Part shown: in pieces, positions 32,359-40,964 of the stretch
Layout of the letters: each line of letters begins with the position of its first letter
Numbering within the stretch: the stretch's first letter is position 1
Assembly (NCBI GenBank): GCA_024235875.1
Contig: JACKLP010000010.1
Location: 1 to 64,000 of the forward strand
From: Burkholderiaceae bacterium
Lineage (GTDB): Bacteria; Pseudomonadota; Gammaproteobacteria; Burkholderiales; Burkholderiaceae_E
Direction: 5' to 3'
DNA: 64,000 nt
Notes under the pieces: model-generated
The model's database searches: none
Seen by the model: only the letters and a program-made list of their open reading frames with translations
What the model was told of the DNA's origin: nothing
Position numbers and translations under genes: made by a program

Positions 32359-33606
32359 TCAGCCCTGCAGGACCCGGCGCATCGCCGCGAAGCCGTCGGC
32401 AAGATCCGCCACCAGGTCCTCGGGCGCCTCGAGCCCGGCATGGACACGCACGAGCGGTCCGCCCCGCCAGGGCTCCACGCTGCGCAGGCTGGAGATCTTT
32501 GCCGGCATGATCAGGCTCTCGTAGCCCCCCCACGAATAGCCGATGCCGAAGTAGCGCCGGCCATCGCACAGCGCCGCCAACGCCGCCTGCCGGCGCCCGG
32601 GGGGAAGCCGCTCGTCATCGTCGCCGCCGAAGCGCGCGCGATCGAGCTCGAAGGCGAACAGGCCGCTCGAGCCGGTGAAGTCGCGCTGCCACAGCGCATG
32701 CTGGGGATGATCGGGTAGCGCCGGATGCAGCACGCGGGCCACTTCGGGCTGCGCCTGCAACCAGCGCGCCAGCGCCAGCGCATTGGCCTCGTGCTGTCGC
32801 ATCCGCACCCCCACCGTGCGCAGGCCACGCAGCACCAGGTAGGCATCGTCGCCGCCGACGCACACGCCGAGCTGGCGCATCACGCGAAAGATCGCCGGCC
32901 ACAGCGGCTCGCGCACGACGGCGGCACCCATCAGCAGGTCCGAATGTCCGCCCCAGTACTTGGTCAGGGGCAGCACCGAGATGTCGACCCCCCAGTCGAA
33001 GGGACGGGCGAAGATCGGCGAGGCCCAGGCATTGTCGATGATCGAGACCAGCCCGCGCTCGCGTGCGAGCGCACAGAGGGCCGGCACGTCCTGCACCTCG
33101 AAGGTATAGCTGCCCGGACTCTCCAGGTACAGGACCCGGGTACCCGGCTCGATCAGGGCCGCCACGGCCTCGGGACTCGCGTTCGGTGGATAGAAGGTGG
33201 TGCGAACGCCCAGTTCGCTCAGCATGCCCTGGGCGAACACCCGTGCCGGCCCATAGACGGAATCACTCATCAGCATGTGATCGCCCGGCTTCAGGCAGGC
33301 CAGCAGCGGCACCGTGATCGCGAGCAGGCCCGACGGCATCAGCGCCGCCCGGCAGGCGTGGCCGCCGCCCTCGATCTCGGCGAGCGCGTCGGTCAGCGCG
33401 AAGGTGGTCGGCGTGCCGACGGTGCCGTAAGTCGTGGCATGTCGCTCGCCGGCCATGGACCGGGCGCCGGTCGCCGCCGCCTCTTCGAGCGAATCGAACA
33501 GCACGGTCGACGCGCGATAGACCGGGACGTTGGCGGTGCGCACGCGCGCATCGAGCTGCCGACCGGCCTCGGTAACGGCGGATTCGACCGATTGCTTTCT
33601 CGTCAT
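32359..33606 (-). CDS. PLP-dependent Cys/Met metabolism enzyme, cystathionine beta-lyase-like
   Basis: A 415-aa fold-type I PLP enzyme. Lys216 (LPLTKYWGGHSD) would form the aldimine, Asp191 (IIDNAWAS) binds the pyridine nitrogen, and the YGTVGTPTT loop near residue 60 carries the Tyr contributed from the neighbouring subunit. The sequence type matches MetC-like cystathionine beta-lyases, which release homocysteine, pyruvate and ammonia. Gamma-lyase or other C-S lyase activity is possible. It is first in the five-gene operon. Its association with aconitase- and AroQ-like genes is unusual for methionine synthesis. Confidence 0.85.
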   Translation of the reverse strand: MTRKQSVESAVTEAGRQLDARVRTANVPVYRASTVLFDSLEEAAATGARSMAGERHATTYGTVGTPTTFALTDALAEIEGGGHACRAALMPSGLLAITVPLLACLKPGDHMLMSDSVYGPARVFAQGMLSELGVRTTFYPPNASPEAVAALIEPGTRVLYLESPGSYTFEVQDVPALCALARERGLVSIIDNAWASPIFARPFDWGVDISVLPLTKYWGGHSDLLMGAAVVREPLWPAIFRVMRQLGVCVGGDDAYLVLRGLRTVGVRMRQHEANALALARWLQAQPEVARVLHPALPDHPQHALWQRDFTGSSGLFAFELDRARFGGDDDERLPPGRRQAALAALCDGRRYFGIGYSWGGYESLIMPAKISSLRSVEPWRGGPLVRVHAGLEAPEDLVADLADGFAAMRRVLQG

Positions 33607-33757
33607 GGCGATTCTTCGGGCTGGAATGACGTGATCTTAGAGGATTGCCGACTCGGGATCCCGCTCGCCATGACGTCCGGCCGCGGGCAAAATGCGCGGG
33701 ACGGCGACGATCGGGCACTCATTGCCCATGCGGCGCGCCGCCCGGGAGACGAAGACG

Positions 33758-34372
33758 ATGCCGATCATTCTCATTCGCCACGGCGAGACGCCGCTGAACG
33801 CGGCGCGGGTCGTGCAACCCCCCGATACGCCCCTGAGCGATCGCGGCCGCGCCCAGGCGCGCGCCGTGGCGGTCCGCGTCGAGGCGATGAAGATCGTGGG
33901 TATTCTCAGTAGTGACCTGGCCCGGGCCGCCCAGACCGCTGCGCCGATATCCGAGCGCACCGGCCTGCCGGTCGTGAGCACCGAGCTGCTGCGCGAGCGC
34001 AATTTCGGCGACCTGCGCGGCATGGCCTACGATGCCATCGGCTTCGACCCGCTCGGGCTCGACGTGGAGCCACCGAACGGCGAGAGCTGGTCGGTGTTTC
34101 GCCAACGGGTCGCCCAGGCCTTCGACTGCATCCTCAGTCACCGGGCCGACCAGGAAGGCAGTCTGGCCGTGGTCACGCACGGCTTGGTCATCCGGGCCCT
34201 GGTCGAGAATCACCTGCGTCTGCCGTCCGGCATGGCGGTCCCAGAGCGACTGGCCAACACCTCGGTGACCGTGTTCGCTCCGAACGAGCCCTACGCGATA
34301 CAGACGCTGAACTGCCATCGGCATCTCGACGCCGACAACACGGACGACGGTCGCGGCCTGTCGGGACTCTGA
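33758..34372 (+). CDS. Histidine phosphatase family protein
   Basis: A 204-aa phosphoglycerate-mutase-like phosphatase. The phospho-accepting His is in RHGET (residues 7-11), with the second active-site His in VVTHGLVIR and a conserved LRERNFGDLRG. It transfers phosphate from a small molecule or phosphoprotein to His; the substrate is not readable. The start ATG 33758 has GGAG upstream; the frame is open further upstream but without conserved sequence. It lies alone, convergent with the sensor kinase operon, with a strong hairpin between them. Confidence 0.9.
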   Translation: MPIILIRHGETPLNAARVVQPPDTPLSDRGRAQARAVAVRVEAMKIVGILSSDLARAAQTAAPISERTGLPVVSTELLRERNFGDLRGMAYDAIGFDPLGLDVEPPNGESWSVFRQRVAQAFDCILSHRADQEGSLAVVTHGLVIRALVENHLRLPSGMAVPERLANTSVTVFAPNEPYAIQTLNCHRHLDADNTDDGRGLSGL

Positions 34373-34375
34373 GTC

Positions 34376-34398
34376 GCGCGCCGCACTGTGCGGCGCGC
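34376..34398. terminator. Bidirectional hairpin between histidine phosphatase and sensor kinase genes
   Basis: An 11-base inverted repeat, GCGCGCCGCAC (34376-34386) and GTGCGGCGCGC (34388-34398), is separated by one base, so the real loop opens a few pairs. It starts 4 bases after the phosphatase stop and lies 38 bases from the convergent kinase stop. There is no T-run. Shared terminator function is inferred from position. Confidence 0.6.
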
Positions 34399-34435
34399 GC
34401 TCTCGACCATCGCAAGGCGTCCGCGCTCGCCCGCC

Positions 34436-36073
34436 TCAGACAGCCAGCGCTTCGAGTCCTTCGGGGGTCGCATGTCGCGGCGGCATGCGTGGCAGGTCCA
34501 CGTTGAAACGGGTGCCGATGCCGGGCGAGGATTCGAAGCCGATCGCCCCGCCCATCTGTTCGACCAGGCTGCGGCAGATGTAGAGTCCGAGCCCGAACCC
34601 ATCGGTACCTCGGGCTCGCACCGAAGGGTCCCGCGCAAAACGCTGGAAGACCTCGGACTGGAACTCCAACGGGATGCCTTCGCCATGGTCGGTGACGCTG
34701 ATTCGAAGCTGGTCGCCATGGTCGCCCACGCGAAGCTCGACCTCGCCGCCCGGGCGCGAGAACTTCACGGCATTCGACAACAGATTGGCGAGGATCTGTT
34801 GCAGCCGGGACGGGTCGACGAAGACGCGCCCGCACTCGGCTGTCGAAGCCAATCGGATCGCCACGCTCGCCGGATCGGCGATGCGGGCGATCGACTGGAT
34901 CGCATCGCGCAGCGCGCCCAGCGGGTCCACGAACTCCGACTCGAATCGCACCACGCCGGCTTCCAGCCGATTGGTATCGAGCAGGTCGTCGATGAGTCGG
35001 CCCAAGGTGAGCGCGTTGCGTCGCCCCATCTCGACGAGCGGGTCGGCCGCCGGCGCCTGCCCAATCGAGGCGCGGGTCTCCATCGCGTCGAAGACGCCGC
35101 TGACGACGGTCAGCGGCGTCCTGAGTTCATGGCTGACCGTGGACACGAAGTCCGTTCGAAGCTGTTGCTCGCGCTTGCGCGCCGTGATGTCGCTGCCCAG
35201 CGCCACATAGCGCTGCGGTGCGCCCGACGAATCGGGCAGCGGATAGCCGTCGACCTTGACCCAGAACGGCCGCCCGCTGCGATGACGCAGCACCAGCTCG
35301 ACGCTGAACGGCTCGCCCGCCGCGATCGCCGCGTCGATCTCGCCCCGGGCAGCCGGCGGCGACGACTCGTCCAGGAGCAAGTCGAGCGCCGAGCGCGCCC
35401 GCATCTCGTCGAGGCTGTAGCCGGTCAGCGCCTCGAAGCTCGGATTGCACCAGTCGACCCCCTGGCCCGGCGTCGACGAGAGCATGAAGGTCCGGGTCTT
35501 CTCGAGCAGGAAGGCCTGCTCGAGAAGCCGCTGGCGGGTGTAAGTGATCTCGGTCAGGTCGCGCAGCGTGGCCACGAAATGCACCTCGCCCTCGATCGAG
35601 ATCCGATGGACACCGACTTCCATCCGAACCCAGCCACCATCGATGCTCCGCGCCCGCAGTTCGCGCGGCTCGTCCTGCCGGACGAAGTCTGCCAGCGGTT
35701 GACCGAAAAGCGCGGTCGTCGAACTGCCATGCGCCTGAGTGCCGGAGAGGCCGAGCATGCCGGCCGCCGACTCGTTCATCGATTCGATGCGGTCACGGGC
35801 ATCGAACACGACGATGCCGTCCGAGACCGCGTCGATGATGGTCTCGAGGCGGACCCGAACGGCATCGAGCGCGCGGGTGCGATCGTGCACGACGCGTTCG
35901 ATCGCCTCGATGCCGGCGCCATAGCTGGCATGAGCCTGCTTCAATGCGCCGACCAGCGCCGCCGATTCGGCCCGTTCCCGACAGGAAGCGGGCCGCGTCC
36001 GCGCGGCGCTCGACACCGACGATGCCGGGGCCTTGGTGCCCGACGACGCACCCGGCGACGGCTTGGCGCTCAT
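34436..36073 (-). CDS. PAS-domain sensor histidine kinase
   Basis: A 545-aa soluble kinase without membrane segments. A coiled coil near 45-80 leads to a PAS domain (about 80-190, DGIVVFDARDRIESMNESA) and a second PAS-PAC (about 195-315, ending in a KREQQ linker). The HisKA H-box SHELRTPL carries the phospho-His, followed by an N-box (LLSNAVKFS), G1 (VTDHGEGIP) and G2 (GFGLGLYIC). It would sense an intracellular or membrane-associated cue. Its start overlaps the upstream receiver gene by 4 bases (ATGA at 36070-36073), so the three genes form one operon. Confidence 0.92.
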   Translation of the reverse strand: MSAKPSPGASSGTKAPASSVSSAARTRPASCRERAESAALVGALKQAHASYGAGIEAIERVVHDRTRALDAVRVRLETIIDAVSDGIVVFDARDRIESMNESAAGMLGLSGTQAHGSSTTALFGQPLADFVRQDEPRELRARSIDGGWVRMEVGVHRISIEGEVHFVATLRDLTEITYTRQRLLEQAFLLEKTRTFMLSSTPGQGVDWCNPSFEALTGYSLDEMRARSALDLLLDESSPPAARGEIDAAIAAGEPFSVELVLRHRSGRPFWVKVDGYPLPDSSGAPQRYVALGSDITARKREQQLRTDFVSTVSHELRTPLTVVSGVFDAMETRASIGQAPAADPLVEMGRRNALTLGRLIDDLLDTNRLEAGVVRFESEFVDPLGALRDAIQSIARIADPASVAIRLASTAECGRVFVDPSRLQQILANLLSNAVKFSRPGGEVELRVGDHGDQLRISVTDHGEGIPLEFQSEVFQRFARDPSVRARGTDGFGLGLYICRSLVEQMGGAIGFESSPGIGTRFNVDLPRMPPRHATPEGLEALAV

Positions 36074-36567
36074 TGCACCGTGACCGCGCGGTCCGGGACC
36101 CGATCCGTGCGCGCGAGCTCACCTGCAAGCAGCTCGCCGATCAGCCGAACCACCTCGATCGGGACGAAGGGCTTGGTCACGTAGGCGCTCGCGCCCAGGG
36201 ACAGGCCGGTGGCGACATCGCTCGACGTGGCAAGCGCGGACACGAACACGACCGGTACCGCGGCCCATTCTTCGCGCGAGCGCATCGCGCCCAGGATCCG
36301 CTCGCCCGACACCGTTGGCAGCATGCGATCGAGCAGGACCAGGTCGGGTGGCGACCGGTCGTCGATCCAGCGCATCGCGGCCAGTCCGTCGCCGACGAGA
36401 TCGACGTCGATGCTCGCGCTGCGCAGGAAGAAGTCGAGCAGGTAGCGGATATCGCTCGAATCGTCGATCACGAGCACGCGCGCATTCTGGTCATCTCGAA
36501 GTGGATCGGGCCAGCGCCCGATACGGGCCGTCGGATGCGACGACCGCTCGAAGCAGGTGGAAATCAT
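36070..36567 (-). CDS. Single-domain response regulator
   Basis: A 165-aa receiver protein with no output domain. The acidic pocket DD (residues 35-36), the phosphorylation site Asp80 (LVLLDRMLP), Ser (FVSA) and Lys (TKPF) are all visible. It probably passes phosphate within a phosphorelay or acts through protein contacts. Its start is preceded by AGGAGACACGGAC, nearly identical to the leader of the other receiver gene upstream. It overlaps the kinase start by 4 bases. Confidence 0.9.
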   Translation of the reverse strand: MISTCFERSSHPTARIGRWPDPLRDDQNARVLVIDDSSDIRYLLDFFLRSASIDVDLVGDGLAAMRWIDDRSPPDLVLLDRMLPTVSGERILGAMRSREEWAAVPVVFVSALATSSDVATGLSLGASAYVTKPFVPIEVVRLIGELLAGELARTDRVPDRAVTVQ

Positions 36568-36612
36568 GTCCGTGTCTCCTGTCTCTTCTTGTTGGTTCGC
36601 GCGTGCGCGCGG

Positions 36613-37083
36613 CTACTGCAGGAAGCCCTGAACGACCTCGACCAGGCGGATCGGGTTGAACGGCTTGACGACATAGTCGTCGGCGCCGAGCCGCATCGCC
36701 GCGGCGACGTCATCACCCCGTGCCTTGGCCGACACGACCACGATCGGCACCTCGTGCCAGATCGCGTCGTCGCGGATGCGGGTGATCAATTCATCACCCG
36801 ACACGAAGGGGAGCATGCGGTCCAGCACCACCGCGTCGGGCGCGGGCCAGTTCTCGATCATCTCGATCGCGTGGCGGCCGTCGCCCGCCGTCAGGACCTG
36901 CATGCCCGAGGTCTCGAGCATGAAGCGGATCAACTCGCGGATGTCGGGGGTGTCCTCGATGAGCAGCACGTTCGCGGGCAAGCCGGGCTGGCGCATGAAT
37001 CCGGCCTCGGAGCGCCGCATCCACGGCCGCGGCTGCAAGGCGCTGCCCATCGCGGGGCGGGTCATGGTTTCGGTCGAAAGCAT
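36613..37083 (-). CDS. Single-domain response regulator
   Basis: A 156-aa receiver with a 37-residue N-terminal tail and no output domain. Asp88 (AVVLDRMLP) is the phosphorylation site, with acidic residues ED at 43-44 and Lys in VVKPFNP. It is the first gene of the receiver-receiver-kinase operon and shows the same RMLP..SG(D/E) spelling around the phospho-site as the second receiver, suggesting duplication. The 231 bases upstream of it (37084-37314) hold no gene; the operon promoter should be there, but I see no clear box. Confidence 0.9.
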   Translation of the reverse strand: MLSTETMTRPAMGSALQPRPWMRRSEAGFMRQPGLPANVLLIEDTPDIRELIRFMLETSGMQVLTAGDGRHAIEMIENWPAPDAVVLDRMLPFVSGDELITRIRDDAIWHEVPIVVVSAKARGDDVAAAMRLGADDYVVKPFNPIRLVEVVQGFLQ

Positions 37084-37314
37084 CCGTGTCTCCTAGATGC
37101 CGTGAACATGAAACCCAACATACTCCCCGTTTCGACGCCTGTGACACGGTACCGGCGCCACTGGTCATGCGGTTCGTGCCGATCGGCGGGAGGACCTTGT
37201 CGGCGTCCGATACCCATATCTTCGACGCGGACTATCGATGCAGCGGGCCGACGCTTGCGCAGCGCCTGGCAAGACGCGCCGGGAATCCCGACGGCCTGTC
37301 GGGCACACCCCGAC

Positions 37315-37935
37315 TCAGTCGAGCGAAACGCCCGGCCAGACCGAGTAGTAGTCGGCCGGCGACGGCCGTCCCTGTGGCTTCGGGTCCGAGTTCGGCGTGC
37401 CGATCACGATGAAGCAGACCGGCTGCTCGCCTTCGGCGAGCGAGAGCCCTTGCGCGAGCGCGTCCGAGTCCATCGCCTTGCCGCTGAGCAGGCCGGTCCC
37501 ATAGCCCATGGCGTGGGCCGTGAGCAGCATGTTCTGCACCGCGCAACCGAGCGAGAACAGGCGCTCGCGTGCCGGGACCGTGGACTCGCCCGCGTCGACC
37601 CTCGCGAGCGCCAACATCAGCACCGCGCCGCGATCGGCCTTTTGCCGGGCAGTCGCCACCGCGCCGGCGTCCGCCTTCGGGTCGCGCTCGAGCAATGCAC
37701 GCGCGAACAACTCGCCCAGGGCCTGCCTGGCGGCCGCGGGGATCAGCATGAAGCGCCAGGGCGTGATGCGCCCGTGGTCGGGTGCCGCCGACGCCGCGGC
37801 GACGATGCGAGCCAGTTCGTCGGCGCTCGGCCCGGGTTCGTTCAGCCGCTTGGCCGAACGATGCCGGCGACTATGGATGACGGCCTCGGTCAGCTCCAGC
37901 CAGTCGTCGTAGAGATCGTCGTCTCCGGCACTCAC
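37315..37935 (-). CDS. Nitroreductase family FMN protein
   Basis: A 206-aa FMN oxidoreductase of the nitroreductase fold, close to the YdjA-like short forms. Visible: the FMN-binding RHRSAKRL near residue 24, the SAAPDHGRITPWRF segment, and GLLSGKAM near the C-terminal half. It transfers electrons from NAD(P)H to nitro, quinone or ene substrates. I chose the GTG at 37935; the frame is open further upstream into the napC 3' end, but that part is Pro/Arg/Gly-rich and not conserved. It lies 94 bases after napC and could be read through from the nap operon. Confidence 0.82.
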   Translation of the reverse strand: MSAGDDDLYDDWLELTEAVIHSRRHRSAKRLNEPGPSADELARIVAAASAAPDHGRITPWRFMLIPAAARQALGELFARALLERDPKADAGAVATARQKADRGAVLMLALARVDAGESTVPARERLFSLGCAVQNMLLTAHAMGYGTGLLSGKAMDSDALAQGLSLAEGEQPVCFIVIGTPNSDPKPQGRPSPADYYSVWPGVSLD

Positions 37936-37980
37936 GGCCGCCTGCCTTCGGGCGCCCGGCCCGCAACCGCGAGCACGCCC

Positions 37981-38007
37981 GGGACCGGCCGAAGGGGCCG
38001 GTGTCCC
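37981..38007 (-). terminator. Hairpin after napC
   Basis: The inverted repeat ACCGGCC / GGCCGGT (37984-37990 and 37996-38002), extended by GGG/CCC with a small bulge, lies just after the napC stop at 38030. There is no T-run. It could terminate the nap operon or attenuate read-through into the nitroreductase gene. Confidence 0.5.
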
Positions 38008-38029
38008 AGCGCCGCTCGCCACGCCCGGG

Positions 38030-38662
38030 TCAAGGCTTGCCGGTCTTGAGTTGGCGCACCATCTGCTCGTAGGCCTGGGTCGCATTCGCCGGCAGGGTGT
38101 GGGCGATGCCTCGGTGGCAATCGATGCAGGTCTGGCCTTCGGTGAGCGCGCGCTGGTGCGTCTGGCCGGCGCGCGGTTCCTGCGCGGTGTAGTCCATCGA
38201 CTTGAATTCGTGGCAGTTCCGGCATTCGCGGCTGTCGGTGGACTTCATTCGTCGCCATTCGTTGGTCGCGAGCTCCAGGCGCTTGGCGTTGAACTTCTCG
38301 GGTGTGTCGACGGTGCCCAGCAGGTGATGCCACAACTCGTTGGAGGCGCGGATCTTGCGCACGATCTTGTGCTGCCATTCGCGCGGTACGTGGCAATCCG
38401 GGCAGGTGGCACGAACGCCCGAACGGTTGCCATTGTGCACCGTCCCCTTGTACTCGGCGAACACGTTCTTCTCCATCTCGTGGCAGGAAATGCAGAAGGC
38501 CTGCGTATTGGTCAGCTCCAGCGACCAGTTGAATCCGCCCCAGAAGACCACGCCGGCAATGAAACCGGCGATCAGCAATGTTCCGAGCGCGGTCGCAGGG
38601 GCCGGCCGCCACAGCTTGCGCCACCAGCCGCCCTGGCCGCCCCCCGATCGATCATCAGCCAT
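38030..38662 (-). CDS. napC: Tetraheme cytochrome c quinol dehydrogenase NapC
   Basis: A 210-aa NapC/NirT-family protein anchored by one helix (about residues 23-43). It carries four CxxCH heme sites: Cys57-His61, Cys87-His91, Cys147-His151 and Cys179-His183. It takes electrons from the quinol pool and passes them to NapB/NapA. It is last in the napFDAGHBC operon, matching the E. coli gene order, with 42 bases after napB. Confidence 0.96.
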   Translation of the reverse strand: MADDRSGGGQGGWWRKLWRPAPATALGTLLIAGFIAGVVFWGGFNWSLELTNTQAFCISCHEMEKNVFAEYKGTVHNGNRSGVRATCPDCHVPREWQHKIVRKIRASNELWHHLLGTVDTPEKFNAKRLELATNEWRRMKSTDSRECRNCHEFKSMDYTAQEPRAGQTHQRALTEGQTCIDCHRGIAHTLPANATQAYEQMVRQLKTGKP

Positions 38663-38704
38663 GTCCTTCCCCCGTTCGAGTTGTTGTCCTTTTGCGCACG
38701 CCCG

Positions 38705-39229
38705 TCACTTGGCTTCGATCGCGTTGAGGAACGTATTGCCGACCAGCGGGCGCGCGTCGGCCTGCGGGACGTGGCATTGCTGGCAGAAGTAGCGGGTACC
38801 GGCGATCCGGTCGAGCCGCGCCCCCTGCCGATCCACGTAGTGCGTCTCGGAGACCTTGGGCGCCTTGGCCTTCACATGGCCGGGCCAGTCGTGGCATTCC
38901 ATGCATCGGTTGTTCGTCGCCGTGACCTGGTAGCCGTCGACCTTGTGCGGGATCAGCGGCGGCTGCTGCCGATAGGCACGGCCGAAGCCGCCCGCGGGCA
39001 CCGATTGCTTCACCACCTCGGGCGCCGGGTTCGTCTGCTCCAGCGTCGGGCCGCCGCCCAGGGACTTCAGCTCGGCCGACCCGGCCCGGATGGGCAAGGC
39101 GCTCAGGGTCGCAGCGGTTGCCAGCGCAGCCAGGCTCATGGCGCCGGATCTACGGTAGCGCATACCGATCCGACGCCGGTCGCTGCGATTGGCGAGCGCG
39201 CCGGCCTGCTCGCTCGAAGTAGGTTTCAT
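38705..39229 (-). CDS. napB: Periplasmic nitrate reductase diheme cytochrome NapB
   Basis: A 174-aa exported cytochrome c. It has a signal sequence (about residues 24-52) and two CxxCH heme sites: Cys109-His113 (CMECH) and Cys149-His153 (CQQCH). NapB is the small subunit passing electrons to NapA. ATG 39229 has GGAGG upstream and overlaps the napH stop (ATGA at 39226-39229). The positively charged N-terminal stretch before the hydrophobic core is longer than usual. Confidence 0.96.
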   Translation of the reverse strand: MKPTSSEQAGALANRSDRRRIGMRYRRSGAMSLAALATAATLSALPIRAGSAELKSLGGGPTLEQTNPAPEVVKQSVPAGGFGRAYRQQPPLIPHKVDGYQVTATNNRCMECHDWPGHVKAKAPKVSETHYVDRQGARLDRIAGTRYFCQQCHVPQADARPLVGNTFLNAIEAK

Positions 39230-40224
39230 GCTGACCTCCGTACGTTCCAGTCGGTGCCGTGTCGGGCATCGTTCGTTGAATGCTCTCGCGAGTCGATCAT
39301 CGCCAGCGGCGACTCCGGTTCCGCCACGATCGTCACGCGATGATCGAAGCGATGGGTGAATCTGAAGACGTCCTTCGAGCAGACGTCGATGCAGCGTCCA
39401 CAGGCGGTGCAATCCGCCGACGCGATGACCGGCGTACCGGCGATGCCATCGGCCAGGGGTTCATTCGCGGCCGCACGCCTTTGGCCCTTCAGTGCCGGCG
39501 GCAACACATGCATCTCGGGACAGACCGCGTAGCAATCCATGCAGTCGTCGCATCGGGTGCGCGCGACCGCGGCAACCCGCACCAGTCCGTGCCGGTTGAG
39601 CAGGCCGTAGAAGGCGCCGACGGGACAGAGGTGACCGCACCAGCCGTGCTGGGCGACGAAGGCATCGAACAGGAAGATGAGCCCGACCGACAGCAGCCCC
39701 CAGCCGACGCCGAACAGCAGGTTTCGATAGAGCGTGGTGATCGGGTTCACGAGTTCGAAGGCGATGCTGCCGGTCAGCGCCGCAACGACCAGGATGGCTG
39801 CCAACAACCATCGCCGGACCTGGCGCGCGGCGCGCCAGCCCTTCTCGACGCCCAGCCGTCGTCGAAGCCAGGCCGCCAGGTCGGTGACGATGTTGATCGG
39901 ACACACCCAGGAGCAATAGATCCGCCCGCCAACGAGCAGATAGAACCCGAGCACGATGCCGGCGCCGATCCATGCCGAGGTATGCGGCCAGTGCCCGGCG
40001 AGCAGGCCCTGCAGAAGGATCAGCGGGTCGGTCAGCGGCAGCACGCCGAGCGTCAGGCTCGAGGCGAGCGTGCCCTTGACGATCCAGACGCCGAGCCATG
40101 GGCCCAGCGCGAACAGGGCGAAGATGCCGATCTGGACCGCGCGGCGCGCGACCAGCCACCGATGGGCACGCCACCAGCCGAACCGCAGGCGAGCCTCGGC
40201 CCCCGGATTCCGGACCGCGCTCAT
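39226..40224 (-). CDS. napH: Quinol dehydrogenase membrane subunit NapH
   Basis: A 332-aa inner-membrane ferredoxin-type protein. Four or five transmembrane helices are visible (about 29-50, 84-105, 137-155 and 168-187). Two CxxxCP motifs face the cytoplasm (YCSWVCP and WCGHLCP). Two C-terminal [4Fe-4S] sites read CDDCMDCYAVCP and CTACGRCIDVCS. With NapG it forms an alternative quinol-oxidising route to NapC or NapB. It overlaps napG by 4 bases (40221-40224) and napB by 4 bases. Confidence 0.96.
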   Translation of the reverse strand: MSAVRNPGAEARLRFGWWRAHRWLVARRAVQIGIFALFALGPWLGVWIVKGTLASSLTLGVLPLTDPLILLQGLLAGHWPHTSAWIGAGIVLGFYLLVGGRIYCSWVCPINIVTDLAAWLRRRLGVEKGWRAARQVRRWLLAAILVVAALTGSIAFELVNPITTLYRNLLFGVGWGLLSVGLIFLFDAFVAQHGWCGHLCPVGAFYGLLNRHGLVRVAAVARTRCDDCMDCYAVCPEMHVLPPALKGQRRAAANEPLADGIAGTPVIASADCTACGRCIDVCSKDVFRFTHRFDHRVTIVAEPESPLAMIDSREHSTNDARHGTDWNVRRSA

Positions 40225-40964
40225 CGCGGTTTCTCCGGCATGCGGTCGGGCAGGTCGATCAGCCCGGGCACGAGCTCGCGCCCTGCCTTCTCCTTTTCTT
40301 TCCAGCCCAGTCGATAGTGGCCACCGATCTCGCCCATCGCGAGTTCACGTGGCAGCACGCGGATCGCCGAGACCTCGAGCACGCAGGACTTCTCGCACTT
40401 GCCGCAGCCGGTGCACTTGTCTGCATGCACGAAGGGCTCGAACACCGCGTGCTTGCCGGTTCGCCGGTTGTGCGTGCGCTCGAGCGTGATCGCCTCGTCG
40501 ATCACCGGGCAGACGCGATAGCAGACGTCGCAGCGCAGTCCGAGCATGTTCAGGCAACTCTCGCGGCCCACCAGCGACGCCACCCCCATGCGCGCATCGT
40601 CGATCCGGGTCAGGGCCGGATCCAGCGCACCGGTCGGGCAGGCCTTCACGCATGGAACGTCCTCGCACATCTCGCATGGCACCTGGCGCGCGATGAAGTA
40701 CGGCGTGCCCGACGCGACGCCCGAGCCTAGCTGCGCCAGATGCAGCGTGTCGTATGGACAATCGCGCACGCACAACCCGCAACGCACGCAGGCCGCGAGG
40801 AACTCGGCTTCGGCCCGCGCGCCGGGCGGGCGAATCGCGACGGCCGGCCGCGCCCTGGAGGCCTGGGCGAAACCGGCCAGCAGGCCTGCCGCACCCGCGG
40901 CCGCGCAGGCGTAGGCGGCCGCACCGAGCACGCGGCGCCGACTCAGACCTTCTCGATCCGACAT
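40221..40964 (-). CDS. napG: Ferredoxin-type protein NapG
   Basis: A 247-aa periplasmic iron-sulfur protein with a twin-arginine signal (SRRRVLGAAAY at residues 8-18). Four [4Fe-4S] sites are seen: CVRCGLCVRDCP, CEMCEDVPCVKACP, CDVCYRVCP with an earlier Cys, and CTGCGKCEKSC. It relays electrons from NapH. ATG 40964 lies inside the 3' end of napA (22-base overlap), so translation is probably coupled. Confidence 0.95.
   Translation of the reverse strand: MSDREGLSRRRVLGAAAYACAAAGAAGLLAGFAQASRARPAVAIRPPGARAEAEFLAACVRCGLCVRDCPYDTLHLAQLGSGVASGTPYFIARQVPCEMCEDVPCVKACPTGALDPALTRIDDARMGVASLVGRESCLNMLGLRCDVCYRVCPVIDEAITLERTHNRRTGKHAVFEPFVHADKCTGCGKCEKSCVLEVSAIRVLPRELAMGEIGGHYRLGWKEKEKAGRELVPGLIDLPDRMPEKPR

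Noticed and set aside
37936..38085. Longer nitroreductase N-terminus starting inside napC
   Set aside because: The extra 50 residues are Pro/Gly/Arg-rich and unlike the family, and they overlap the napC coding end.
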